NCBI RefSeq assembly: GCF_004349065.1
Contig: NZ_SMKZ01000004.1
Location: 124,001-188,000 of the forward strand
Source of the DNA: Jiangella asiatica
GTDB taxonomy: Bacteria; Actinomycetota; Actinomycetes; Jiangellales; Jiangellaceae
Length of the DNA stretch: 64,000 nucleotides
Direction: 5' to 3'
Shown: positions 27,653-35,417 of the stretch, in pieces
Numbering within the stretch: the stretch's first letter is position 1
Layout of the letters: each line of letters begins with the position of its first letter
Made by a program: the position numbers and the translations under genes
The notes under the pieces: model-generated
Database searches by the model: none
Told to the model about the DNA's origin: nothing
Seen by the model: only the letters and a program-made list of their open reading frames with translations

Positions 27653-27729
27653 CCATCACCAGGGCCTCTCGTGCGTCATCAGGCTTGTAGGCATGGTGCG
27701 ACACGAGATCACGTGCTGAACGTGATCAT
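27653..27729 (+). repeat. 77-bp dispersed repeat, copy B
   Basis: Inverted relative to copy A, same orientation as copy C, no gaps in the three-way alignment. In this copy GATCACGT and ACGTGATC form a perfect 8-bp stem with a 5-base loop near the end. It finishes 13 bases from the stop codon of the LD-carboxypeptidase gene, so on the minus strand it is in the 3' untranslated region of the peptidase operon and may act as its terminator. Confidence 0.9.
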
Positions 27730-27742
27730 TCCCCAAGGTGGT

Positions 27743-28693
27743 TCAGAGCAGGGCGGGGACGTCCAAGGCCAGCGTCGCGGTGGAGGCGTCGAGGGTCGCG
27801 GGGATGCCGAGCGGGACGGTGATGGTGGACGGGCCGTGGCCGAAGCCGAGGCCGGCGACGACGGGGACGCCCAGCCCGCCGAGCCGGTCCAGCATCAGCT
27901 CCTCCACCGGCTCGCAGTCGTGCCAGGAGCCCAGCGCGATGCCGGCGACCCCGTCGAACCAGCCGGCGCGCAACAGGTGGGTGAGGAAGCCGTCGAGCCG
28001 GTACGCCTTCTCGTCGACGTCCTCCAGCAGCACGATCGCCCCGGCGGCGGACGGCAGCCCGGTGGGCGTGCCGAGCTCGGCGGCCACCAGCGCGAGACAC
28101 CCGCCGACGGTCACCCCGGACGCGACCCCCGGTACCAATCCATGGGCGCCCGGCGACGTCAGCACCCGGGCGGTCTCCGATTCCGGGGAGAACAACGCCT
28201 CCCGCAGCATCGACGACGTCGGTGCGTCCGTCGTGAAGGTCTCGGTGGCGACCATGGGGCCGTGCACGGTCGCCACCCCGAGCCGGGTGGCGAAGGCCGA
28301 GTGCAGCGCCGTGATGTCGCTGTAGCCGACGAACACCTTCGGGCCGGCCTCGCGGACCACCTGCGCCATCCGTGACCAGTCGAGCAGCTCGCAGATCCGC
28401 TGGACGCCGTAGCCGCCGCGAGCGCACAGCACCGCCGCGACCGATGGGTCGCACCAGGCGGCCTCCAGGTCCGCGGCCCGGTCGGGGTCGCTGCCCGCCA
28501 GGTACCCGAACGACGCGTGCGTGTCCAGGACGTGCGGCATGACGACGACGTCCAGGTCCCAGCCGCGCAGGATCTCGCAGCCGCGGTCGAGGCGGTCCTT
28601 CGGCACCGGGCCACTGGGCGCAACGATCGCGACCCGGTCTCCGGGCACCAGCCGCCGTGGCCGGACCAGCGGCGCGATCCCGGGCGCCGTCAT
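27743..28693 (-). CDS. LD-carboxypeptidase / microcin-immunity-like peptidase (family S66)
   Basis: Encodes 316 residues; the ATG overlaps the S9 peptidase stop (ATGA). S66 enzymes cut L,D bonds in murein tetrapeptides during wall recycling, or inactivate peptide-nucleotide antibiotics (MccF). Motifs: ARGGYGVQRI, the nucleophile region FVGYSDITALH, LLEDVDEKAYRLDGFL (Glu) and GLGFGHGPST (His), giving the expected Ser-Glu-His set. It is the last gene of the MarR-headed peptidase operon. Confidence 0.92.
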   Translation of the reverse strand: MTAPGIAPLVRPRRLVPGDRVAIVAPSGPVPKDRLDRGCEILRGWDLDVVVMPHVLDTHASFGYLAGSDPDRAADLEAAWCDPSVAAVLCARGGYGVQRICELLDWSRMAQVVREAGPKVFVGYSDITALHSAFATRLGVATVHGPMVATETFTTDAPTSSMLREALFSPESETARVLTSPGAHGLVPGVASGVTVGGCLALVAAELGTPTGLPSAAGAIVLLEDVDEKAYRLDGFLTHLLRAGWFDGVAGIALGSWHDCEPVEELMLDRLGGLGVPVVAGLGFGHGPSTITVPLGIPATLDASTATLALDVPALL

Positions 28694-30627
28694 GCCGCGG
28701 TGAACCCGAAGACCCGGGCGTACAGGGCGAGCTCGGCCTCCAGCGCCGCCACTTTGGTCTCCTTGCGGCGGAACCCGTGCTGCTCGCCCTCGAAGGTGAT
28801 GTACTCGTGCGGCGAGCCGAGCTCGGCCACCCGCGAGACGAACCGCGCTGTCGGCCCGGGCGGGCATACCTCGTCCTCCAGCCCCTGCAGCAGCAGGAAC
28901 GGGACGGTGAAACGCTCGGGCACGTTGATGGGCGACCGTGAACGGTAACGCCCGGCGGTCTCGGGCCACGGACCCACCAGCGACTCCAGGTACTGCGACT
29001 CGAAGTCGTGCGTCTCGCCGGTGCGGAACGCGACCAGGTCGAGCACCGGGTACATGATCGTCGCGCAGGCGAAGGTGTCGGTGAACGCAAGGGCGGCCGC
29101 CGACGTCCAACCGCCGGCGCTGCCGCCGCGGAGGGCCAGCCGGGCCGGGTCCGCGGCGCCCTCCTCGACCAGCGCCCGGGCCACCGCGACGCTGTCCTCG
29201 ACGTCGACGACGCCCCAGTTCTCCCGGAGCCGGTTGCGGTAGTCACGGCCGAAGCCGGTGGAGCCCCCGTAGTTGACCTCGACGACGCCGAGGCCGCGGC
29301 TGGTGAAGAACGCGATCTCCAGGTCCTGCACCATCGGCACCCGGCCGGTCGGCCCGCCGTGGACGAAGACGACGAACGGCGGCCGCTCGCCGTCGGGCCC
29401 GGCGAACCCCTCGCCGGTGGGCGGATAGACGATGGCGTGCACCTCGCGACCCTCCGGCCCGGCGAAGGTCCGCGCCTCCGGCCGCGGCAGCGCGGTCGCA
29501 GGCACCTGAGACGACGCCGGCGCGACCACCGTCGCGTCCGAACCGGTCACCGTCACCACGTCGAACGGTGTGCTCGGGGACGCCGCCACGCCGACCACGG
29601 AATCGCCGGCGACGGCTAGCGTCGGCGCCCACTCGGTGTGGTCGTCGTCGACGAGGTCGTGCAGCAGCCCGGTGCCGGGGTCGAGGACACTCAGCGACGT
29701 CGCCGCGCGGCCGTGGATCACCGCGATCTGGCCGTCGGGCAGTGGCGCGAACCAGCGCAGGCCCAGCTGCCACAGCGGCCCGGCGAACTCCTCCTCCCGC
29801 TCGCACAGGTTGACCGGCGCCGTCGCCCCGTCCGAGGAGACCCTGTGCAGGTTCCACCAGCCGGTACGGTCGGTGGCGACCAGCAGCGACTCCGGCGACT
29901 CCCATTCCGCCTGCGCGATGGACTCCTCCGGTCCGCCGGCGACGGTGACCGGGTCGCCCACCTTCCCCTCTGGCGTCAGGTCCGCCACCCGCAGGAGCGT
30001 GCCGTCCCACGGCATGCTCGGGTGCTCCCAGCCGATCCAGGACAGCCGACGGCCGTCCGGCGACGGGCGCGGGCAGGCCAGGAAGTGGGTGTCGGTGACG
30101 AGCACCCGGACCTCGCCGGAGCCGTCCAGCGGGACCGCGACGATGGCGCGGCGCACGTCGGTGGGCTCAGGGCCGGTGTGCTCCTCGCGGACGCACCACA
30201 CCTCGCGGCCGTCCGGCGACAGCACCGGCTCGACGTAGCGCAGCCCCGACGGCAGCGCCGGCTCCGGGGTCAGCGGCACGGGATCCGGCCGCGCGCCGTC
30301 CGGCCAGTACCGGTACAGCCGCTGGTCGGAGAACTCGGCGAACACCACCGAGACCCCATCGGTGTCGCCGGGCACCAGCAGGTAGGCCATGCCGCCGTAC
30401 TCGTGCACCCGGGTCCGGACGTTCCACGGCGCCGGCAGCACCACCTCGGCCGCACCGTCCGCCCCCGAGCGCATCAGCGCGACCCGGCCGCCTTCGGCCG
30501 GCATCGGCCGCAGCCACCAGACGCGGTCGCCGTCGTGGCCCACCCAGCCGGGCCGCACGTCGTGCTCGGCGACGAACTCCGCCACCACGGGCGAGCTCCA
30601 GGTTCCGTACGGTGCGATCTGCGGCAC
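28690..30627 (-). CDS. Prolyl oligopeptidase-family (S9) peptidase
   Basis: Encodes 645 residues from the GTG at 30627, which has GGAG 9 bases upstream; the frame is open further but the extra sequence is not protein-like. An N-terminal beta-propeller with WD40-like blades (SPDGREVWCVREE, SPDGRRLSWIGWEHP) precedes an alpha/beta hydrolase domain. Catalytic residues appear as Ser503 in GGSAGGW, Asp585 in LEDEV and His617 in EQHGF. No signal peptide, so cytoplasmic hydrolysis of short peptides is likely. It starts 17 bases after the M20 stop. Confidence 0.93.
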   Translation of the reverse strand: MPQIAPYGTWSSPVVAEFVAEHDVRPGWVGHDGDRVWWLRPMPAEGGRVALMRSGADGAAEVVLPAPWNVRTRVHEYGGMAYLLVPGDTDGVSVVFAEFSDQRLYRYWPDGARPDPVPLTPEPALPSGLRYVEPVLSPDGREVWCVREEHTGPEPTDVRRAIVAVPLDGSGEVRVLVTDTHFLACPRPSPDGRRLSWIGWEHPSMPWDGTLLRVADLTPEGKVGDPVTVAGGPEESIAQAEWESPESLLVATDRTGWWNLHRVSSDGATAPVNLCEREEEFAGPLWQLGLRWFAPLPDGQIAVIHGRAATSLSVLDPGTGLLHDLVDDDHTEWAPTLAVAGDSVVGVAASPSTPFDVVTVTGSDATVVAPASSQVPATALPRPEARTFAGPEGREVHAIVYPPTGEGFAGPDGERPPFVVFVHGGPTGRVPMVQDLEIAFFTSRGLGVVEVNYGGSTGFGRDYRNRLRENWGVVDVEDSVAVARALVEEGAADPARLALRGGSAGGWTSAAALAFTDTFACATIMYPVLDLVAFRTGETHDFESQYLESLVGPWPETAGRYRSRSPINVPERFTVPFLLLQGLEDEVCPPGPTARFVSRVAELGSPHEYITFEGEQHGFRRKETKVAALEAELALYARVFGFTAA

Positions 30628-30644
30628 GGCGCTAACTCCTGACG

Positions 30645-31946
30645 TCAGCCGACGGTGGTGAGGAAACGGTCGAGCACCCGGACGCCGAACTCCAGCGCGT
30701 CGACGGGCACCCGCTCGTCGACGCTGTGGAACATCGCGCCGTAGTCGAGGTCCGGCGGCATCCGCAGCGGCGAGAAGCCGTAGCCGACGATGCCCAGCCG
30801 GGAAAACTGCTTGGCGTCGGTGCCGCCGGACATGCACATCGGCACGACGTGCCCGCCCGGGTCCTCCGCGACCAGCGCCGCCGCCATCGCGCGGAACGTC
30901 GGCGAAGCCGGGTCGGCGGACAGCGGGATCTCGGCGTGCTCGTACTCCCACGTCACATCGGGTCCGACCAGTTCGGCGACGGTGGCCTCGAACTCGTCGC
31001 GCGCACCTGGCACGATCCGTCCGTCGACGTGGCCGACGGCGGTCTCGGGGATGACGTTCACCTTGTAGCCGGCGTTGAGCATGGTCGGGTTGGAGCTGTT
31101 GCGCAGGACCGGCTCCACCAGCTCCCGGGCCGGCCCGAACCGCTCGAGCAACCGGTCGACGTCGGCATCCCCGTCCAGGTCGACCTCGACCCCCAGCGCG
31201 GCGCCGATCGCCTCGACGGAGGCCCGGACGGTCGGCGTCAGCCGGATCGGCCACCGGTACTCGTGCAACCGGTGCACGGCGCCGGCCAGCGCGCCGACCG
31301 CGTTGTCGGCGTTGACCTTCGAGCCGTGCCCGGCCCGGCCGGTGGCGGTCAGCCTCATCCAGGCAGTGCCGCGCTCGCCGGCGGCGATGGGGTACAGCCG
31401 GCGGTCGCCCACGTGGAAGGTGTAGCCGCCGGACTCACTGATGCCCTCCGTGCACCCATCGAACAGCTCCGGGTGCTCGGCAACCAGCCAACCCGAGCCG
31501 TGCTCCGCGCTGCCCTCTTCGTCGGCGGTGAAGGCCAGGACGATGTCGCGACGCGGCCGCCGGCCCTCGCGCATCCAGGCCCGGACGACGGCGAGCATCA
31601 TTGCGTCCATGCCCTTCATGTCGACCGCGCCGCGGCCCCACAGCACGCCGTCGCGAACCTCGCCCGCGAACGGCGGCACCGACCAGTCTGCCGCCTCGGC
31701 CGGCACGACGTCGAGGTGGCCGTGCACCAGCAGCGCGTCCAAATCCGGTTCCGTGCCGGTGATGCGGGCGACGACGTTGGCCCGGTTAGGCGCCGACACC
31801 AGTACCTTGGCGTCCACGCCCACGTCGGCGAGCTTCGTGGCGACGTACTCCGCGGCCGGCAGCTCCCGCCCGGTGCCGTCGCCGGGATTGGTGGTGTCGA
31901 TGCGGATGAGCTCGGAGGCGAGGGCGACGACGTCGGGCTCAGCCAT
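30645..31946 (-). CDS. M20/M25/M40-family metallopeptidase
   Basis: Encodes 433 residues. Zinc-site motifs are complete: HGHLDVVP (His77, Asp79), GRGAVDMKG (Asp109) and ADEEGS (Glu143 catalytic, Glu144 ligand), with a late His in AMFHSVDERVP. The dimerisation domain lies at about 190-330. M20 enzymes hydrolyse dipeptides or N-acyl amino acids in the cytoplasm. Its start overlaps the M55 gene by 8 bases. Confidence 0.93.
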   Translation of the reverse strand: MAEPDVVALASELIRIDTTNPGDGTGRELPAAEYVATKLADVGVDAKVLVSAPNRANVVARITGTEPDLDALLVHGHLDVVPAEAADWSVPPFAGEVRDGVLWGRGAVDMKGMDAMMLAVVRAWMREGRRPRRDIVLAFTADEEGSAEHGSGWLVAEHPELFDGCTEGISESGGYTFHVGDRRLYPIAAGERGTAWMRLTATGRAGHGSKVNADNAVGALAGAVHRLHEYRWPIRLTPTVRASVEAIGAALGVEVDLDGDADVDRLLERFGPARELVEPVLRNSSNPTMLNAGYKVNVIPETAVGHVDGRIVPGARDEFEATVAELVGPDVTWEYEHAEIPLSADPASPTFRAMAAALVAEDPGGHVVPMCMSGGTDAKQFSRLGIVGYGFSPLRMPPDLDYGAMFHSVDERVPVDALEFGVRVLDRFLTTVG

Positions 31947-32775
31947 AGAGGTTCTCGATCCCGTTCGAAATGAGGGTGGTCACGGCCTTGAAGCAGCGGA
32001 TCATGTCGTACGCCGAGCCGGCGACGTAGCGGACCCGGCGCTCGGCCACCCGCTCCACCGTCGGCACCATCCCCGCGAAGTCGGCGAGCTGGGTGGCGTC
32101 GACCTCGACCTCGACGGTGTAGGGGCCGCGGTCCGTGGCCGGCTCGTGCCGGACGGCCAGGGCAGTGGCGGCCTTGGCCGCCGCGCTGATGTCGGCGAAC
32201 GTGCGCGCCGGCGGGCGGCACCGGGCGGCGTAACGGGACACGTAGTCCTTGACGGCGACGGTGCGCGCGTGTGGCGCGTAGGTGACGGCGTCGGCGCAGG
32301 CCTTGTCATCGCCGGTGACCAGGACGACCGGGGTGCCGTACTCCGCGGCCACCAGCGCGTTCAGCCGGCCCTCGCTGGCCGGCTCGCCGTCGACCCAGAC
32401 CCCGGTGACGGAGTTGGGCAGGTAGGTGTGCGCCAGGACGCCCTCCGCGCCGGCGCCGGCGTGGTACCCGAGGAAGACGACGCCGTCGACGTCGCCGGCC
32501 TGTAGGCCCTCGACCATGGTCAGCGCCTTGTGCCGTCCGGTGATCATGGTGGCGCGCTCGTCCAGCCGCTCCAGCAGGAGGTTGCGCATGGTGGCGTGCG
32601 CCTCGTTGACGAGGACCTCGTCGGCGCCGCCGTCGAACAGCCCGGCGATGGCGCCGTTGACGTCAGAGGTGAACATCGACCGGCAGCGCTGCCACTGCTC
32701 GGTGCCCGGCTCGACGTCTGCCGGCCAGGTGACGCCGGTCGCGCCTTCCATGTCGGCCGATATGAGCACCTTCAT
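31939..32775 (-). CDS. M55-family D-aminopeptidase (DppA-like)
   Basis: Encodes 278 residues. The residues that bind the two zinc ions in Bacillus subtilis DppA appear at nearly the same positions: Asp8 and Glu10 (SADMEG), His60 (NEAH), His105 (GYHAG), Glu135 (SEG), with the catalytic His116. DppA removes N-terminal D-amino acids such as D-Ala from short peptides, a way to use wall peptides. It is 6 bases after the MarR stop, so it shares its transcript. Confidence 0.94.
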   Translation of the reverse strand: MKVLISADMEGATGVTWPADVEPGTEQWQRCRSMFTSDVNGAIAGLFDGGADEVLVNEAHATMRNLLLERLDERATMITGRHKALTMVEGLQAGDVDGVVFLGYHAGAGAEGVLAHTYLPNSVTGVWVDGEPASEGRLNALVAAEYGTPVVLVTGDDKACADAVTYAPHARTVAVKDYVSRYAARCRPPARTFADISAAAKAATALAVRHEPATDRGPYTVEVEVDATQLADFAGMVPTVERVAERRVRYVAGSAYDMIRCFKAVTTLISNGIENLYG

Positions 32776-32781
32776 AGCGGG

Positions 32782-33342
32782 CTACCGTAACTGGTCGGCC
32801 TGAGCCCGCGGTGGCCGGTCCTGCGCCCCGAACCGCTCGGTGAGCTGACCCAGGAGCGCCTTGAGCAGCCCGGCCAGCGTGTCGAGCTCGTCGTCGGCGA
32901 GTCCGTCGAGCAGCGTCTCTTCATGCCGCAGCAGCTCGGCGACGACGCGTTCGTTCAGCTCGCGGCCGGCGTCGGTGAGCGCGACGACGACGGAGCGGCC
33001 GTCGCGCCCGGAGCGTTCACGCCGCACCAGCCCGCTGGCCTCCGCCCTGGCCACCCGCTGTGACACGGCGCCGGCGGTGACGAAGCTGCGCGCGGCGATC
33101 TCGCCCGCGGTGAGACGGTACGGCGGGCCGCTGCGGCGCAGGGTGCTGAGCAGGTCGAGGGTGGGATTGTCGATGCCCAGCCGCTCGAGGGTACGGCGGC
33201 GGTCCTCGGTCAGGAGCTGGCCGAGCCGCCAGATCCGGGTGATGACGCCGATGGACCCGACTGGCACCTCCGGCAGCTCGCGCCGCCAGGCCGCCTGGAT
33301 GCGGTCGGTGCCGTCGTCGTTGTCGTTGTCGCGCTCGCCCAT
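32782..33342 (-). CDS. MarR-family transcriptional regulator
   Basis: Encodes 186 residues. The winged-helix region is LTAGEIAARSFVTAGAVSQRVARAEASGLVRRERSGRDGRSVVVALTD-like in layout, with the wing motif SGRDGRSVVVAL. It is the first gene of the MarR-M55-M20-S9-S66 operon and is divergent from an SDR gene; the 50-bp gap has a perfect TTTAGT/ACTAAA palindrome that it probably binds to control both directions. Inducer unknown. Confidence 0.92.
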   Translation of the reverse strand: MGERDNDNDDGTDRIQAAWRRELPEVPVGSIGVITRIWRLGQLLTEDRRRTLERLGIDNPTLDLLSTLRRSGPPYRLTAGEIAARSFVTAGAVSQRVARAEASGLVRRERSGRDGRSVVVALTDAGRELNERVVAELLRHEETLLDGLADDELDTLAGLLKALLGQLTERFGAQDRPPRAQADQLR

Positions 33343-33365
33343 GTCGCGTTACCCTTCTGACGGCA

Positions 33366-33382
33366 TTTAGTTTAGCACTAAA
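33366..33382. promoter_or_regulatory. MarR operator: perfect 6-bp-arm palindrome
   Basis: TTTAGT (33366-33371), 5-base spacer, ACTAAA (33377-33382), an A/T-rich island in GC-rich surroundings. It is 10 bases upstream of the SDR start and overlaps that gene's AAGGAG ribosome site (33381-33386); it is 23 bases upstream of the marR start. Binding would hit both transcripts, and for the SDR also the translation start region of the promoter. Confidence 0.82.
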
Positions 33383-33392
33383 GGAGTTTTAC

Positions 33393-34127
33393 ATGACTGG
33401 ACGGACCATCGTCGTCACCGGCGGCGGCACCGGCATCGGCCGGGCCGTGGCAACGGCGTTCGCCCGCGACGGCGACACCGTCGTCGTCACCGGGCGCCGG
33501 CGGGAGGTGCTCGACGGCGTCGTGGCCGAGCTGGGCGGCGCGGCGCGGGCAGTGGACTTCGACGCAGCGGACCCGGCGGCGGTGACGGCGGCCCTGGCCG
33601 CGCTACCGCCGACCGTGGACGTGCTGGTCAACGCAGCCGGCGGCAACACCGGCTTCGACCGGCCGGCTGCGGTCGCGGGCGACCTGGCCGCCCAGGCGGC
33701 GGCGTGGCGGGCGAACTTCGACGCCAACGTGCTCACCGCCGTGCTGGTGACGGCGGCGCTGCTGCCGCGACTGCCGGCCGGCGGGCGCGTCGTCACCATC
33801 GGGTCGATCGCGGCGCGCCGGGGCGGCGGCGACTACGGCGCCGCGAAGGCCGCCATCGAGGCGTGGACGGCGTCGCTGGCCGCAGAGATCGGGCCGCGCG
33901 GCGTCACCGCCAACGTGGTGGCGCCAGGGCTCACGATGGGCACGGAGTTCTTCCGTGGCCGGCTCAGCGACGCGCGGCGGCAGCGCCTGGTGGACGAGAC
34001 GATGACCAAGCGCGAGGGCACCACCGACGACGTCGCCGCGGCCGTGCGGTACCTGGCCGCGCCCGGCGCCGGGCACGTCACCGGCCAGGTGCTGCACGTC
34101 AACGGCGGGGCGTACCTCGGCCGCTGA
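33393..34127 (+). CDS. SDR-family oxidoreductase
   Basis: Encodes 244 residues. Classical short-chain dehydrogenase: cofactor motif TGGGTGIGR (residues 9-17), Arg in TGRRREV suggesting NADP, NAAGG, catalytic Ser in TIGSIAARRGG, and Tyr-x3-Lys in DYGAAKAA. The substrate-binding loop contains LTMGTEFFRGRL. It is divergent from marR across the shared palindrome and ends 8 bases from the convergent DivIVA-VOC gene. Substrate not predictable. Confidence 0.93.
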   Translation: MTGRTIVVTGGGTGIGRAVATAFARDGDTVVVTGRRREVLDGVVAELGGAARAVDFDAADPAAVTAALAALPPTVDVLVNAAGGNTGFDRPAAVAGDLAAQAAAWRANFDANVLTAVLVTAALLPRLPAGGRVVTIGSIAARRGGGDYGAAKAAIEAWTASLAAEIGPRGVTANVVAPGLTMGTEFFRGRLSDARRQRLVDETMTKREGTTDDVAAAVRYLAAPGAGHVTGQVLHVNGGAYLGR

Positions 34128-34135
34128 CGCCGGGG

Positions 34136-35284
34136 TCAGGGCGCGACGACCTCGACCTCGTAGCCGTCCTCGTTCTCCATGTAGGCCGCGTAATGGTGCG
34201 GCCCGCCGGCGTGCGGGTGCCGGTCGGCGAACATGAGCCGCCAGCCGTACGCCGGCGCCTCGGAGACGATGCGGTCGACCATCCACTGCTCGGGCACCGC
34301 CAGCGCCAGGTGGTTGAGGCCCGGCGCCTTGCGGTCGTAGGCGACCCAGCTGAGGTCTGGCGAGCACTCGAGCACGACGTACGGCCCGCCGCCCGGCGCC
34401 TGCCAGGAGCGGCCGTTCTCCCACGCCTGGAACAGCGTCCAGCCCAGCCGCTCGAACAGCCAGCCGAACGAGCGGGTGGCGGAGTCGAGGTCGCGGACCC
34501 AGATCTCGATGTGGTGCAGGCCGGTGGACGGCGTGCTGGACGGCGCGATCGAGGAGTCGTCGACGGCGGGCTCCGGGGCGCGGGCCGGCGTCTGCGCGTA
34601 CTGCTCCTTGGACGTGCCGAACGACGGGTCCAGCGCCCGCAGCACGGGGTCGAGCTCGTTCACGGCGGAGTCGGTGAGCGGATCGTACGCCTGGGTGTCG
34701 TAGCTCGCGGTGGAGCCGTGCGCCGTGCCGTGGGACGTGCCGTGCGACGTCTCGTAGTACGACGGGTACGTGGGGTTGCTCTGCGTCGGCGGACCGGCGG
34801 GACTGCTGGGCGGCGCGGCGTAGCCGGCCGCCGCGGGCGGCGGCAGCACCGGCGGCGCGACCGGCGGCGATGCCGGCGGTTGCGACACCGGCGGGGGCCC
34901 GACCGACGGGGGCCCGACCGGCGGGGGCCCGACCGGCGGCGCCGACACCGGTGGCGCTCCGACCGGCGCGCCACCCATGGTCGCGGTCTGCGGGTTGTAC
35001 GCCTGTGCCGAGACCTGCTGTGACGCCTGCGCAGCCTTGCGCATGCGCCGCAGCTCGGCGGCGGCGGCGTCGAGCCAGTCGTCGACGTCGTCCATGACGT
35101 AGCCCTCACGCATGCGGACGACCTTGAACTCCTCGGCTTCGATCTGCTCCGGAGTCACCGAACGGCCGGCGGCTCGACCCTCCAAGGCGTCGATCACCAG
35201 GTCGACGAAGTCGTCGACCGCATCCAGGTCGTATCCCTCACGCATGCGGGTGGTACGGAACTCAGGCTCGCGACTGACGGCCAC
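34136..35284 (-). CDS. Two DivIVA domains fused to a VOC/glyoxalase domain
   Basis: Encodes 382 residues. Two DivIVA-type repeats lie at about 8-35 (FRTTRMREGYDLDAVDDFVD) and 52-82 (FKVVRMREGYVMDDVDDWLD); a Pro/Gly/Val-rich linker (105-170), a His/Ser/Thr stretch (178-192) and an acidic region follow. Residues 255-382 form a VOC domain with all four likely metal ligands: His258, Glu306, His325 and Glu378. DivIVA proteins mark poles and septa in actinobacteria; VOC domains are metal-dependent enzymes or binding proteins. The fusion is in one uninterrupted frame. Location at the pole plus small-molecule chemistry is a guess. Confidence 0.85.
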   Translation of the reverse strand: MAVSREPEFRTTRMREGYDLDAVDDFVDLVIDALEGRAAGRSVTPEQIEAEEFKVVRMREGYVMDDVDDWLDAAAAELRRMRKAAQASQQVSAQAYNPQTATMGGAPVGAPPVSAPPVGPPPVGPPSVGPPPVSQPPASPPVAPPVLPPPAAAGYAAPPSSPAGPPTQSNPTYPSYYETSHGTSHGTAHGSTASYDTQAYDPLTDSAVNELDPVLRALDPSFGTSKEQYAQTPARAPEPAVDDSSIAPSSTPSTGLHHIEIWVRDLDSATRSFGWLFERLGWTLFQAWENGRSWQAPGGGPYVVLECSPDLSWVAYDRKAPGLNHLALAVPEQWMVDRIVSEAPAYGWRLMFADRHPHAGGPHHYAAYMENEDGYEVEVVAP

Positions 35285-35417
35285 CAGGTGTCACTCTCCT
35301 CCCGAACAGCGAACGGCCGGCCCCGGGGTGCCACGTTCCGGCGAGGTCGAGTCCAGCCGACTCGATCGCCAGGACGCCGATATCCCCCGAGACCGGCCGA
35401 GCCAAGCGCAATGCATA

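Noticed and set aside
27483-27719. Gene ending in the repeat (SMVRHEISC-type terminus)
   Set aside because: Homology between copies continues past the stop and no common start exists, so the shared peptide end is treated as a by-product of the DNA repeat.
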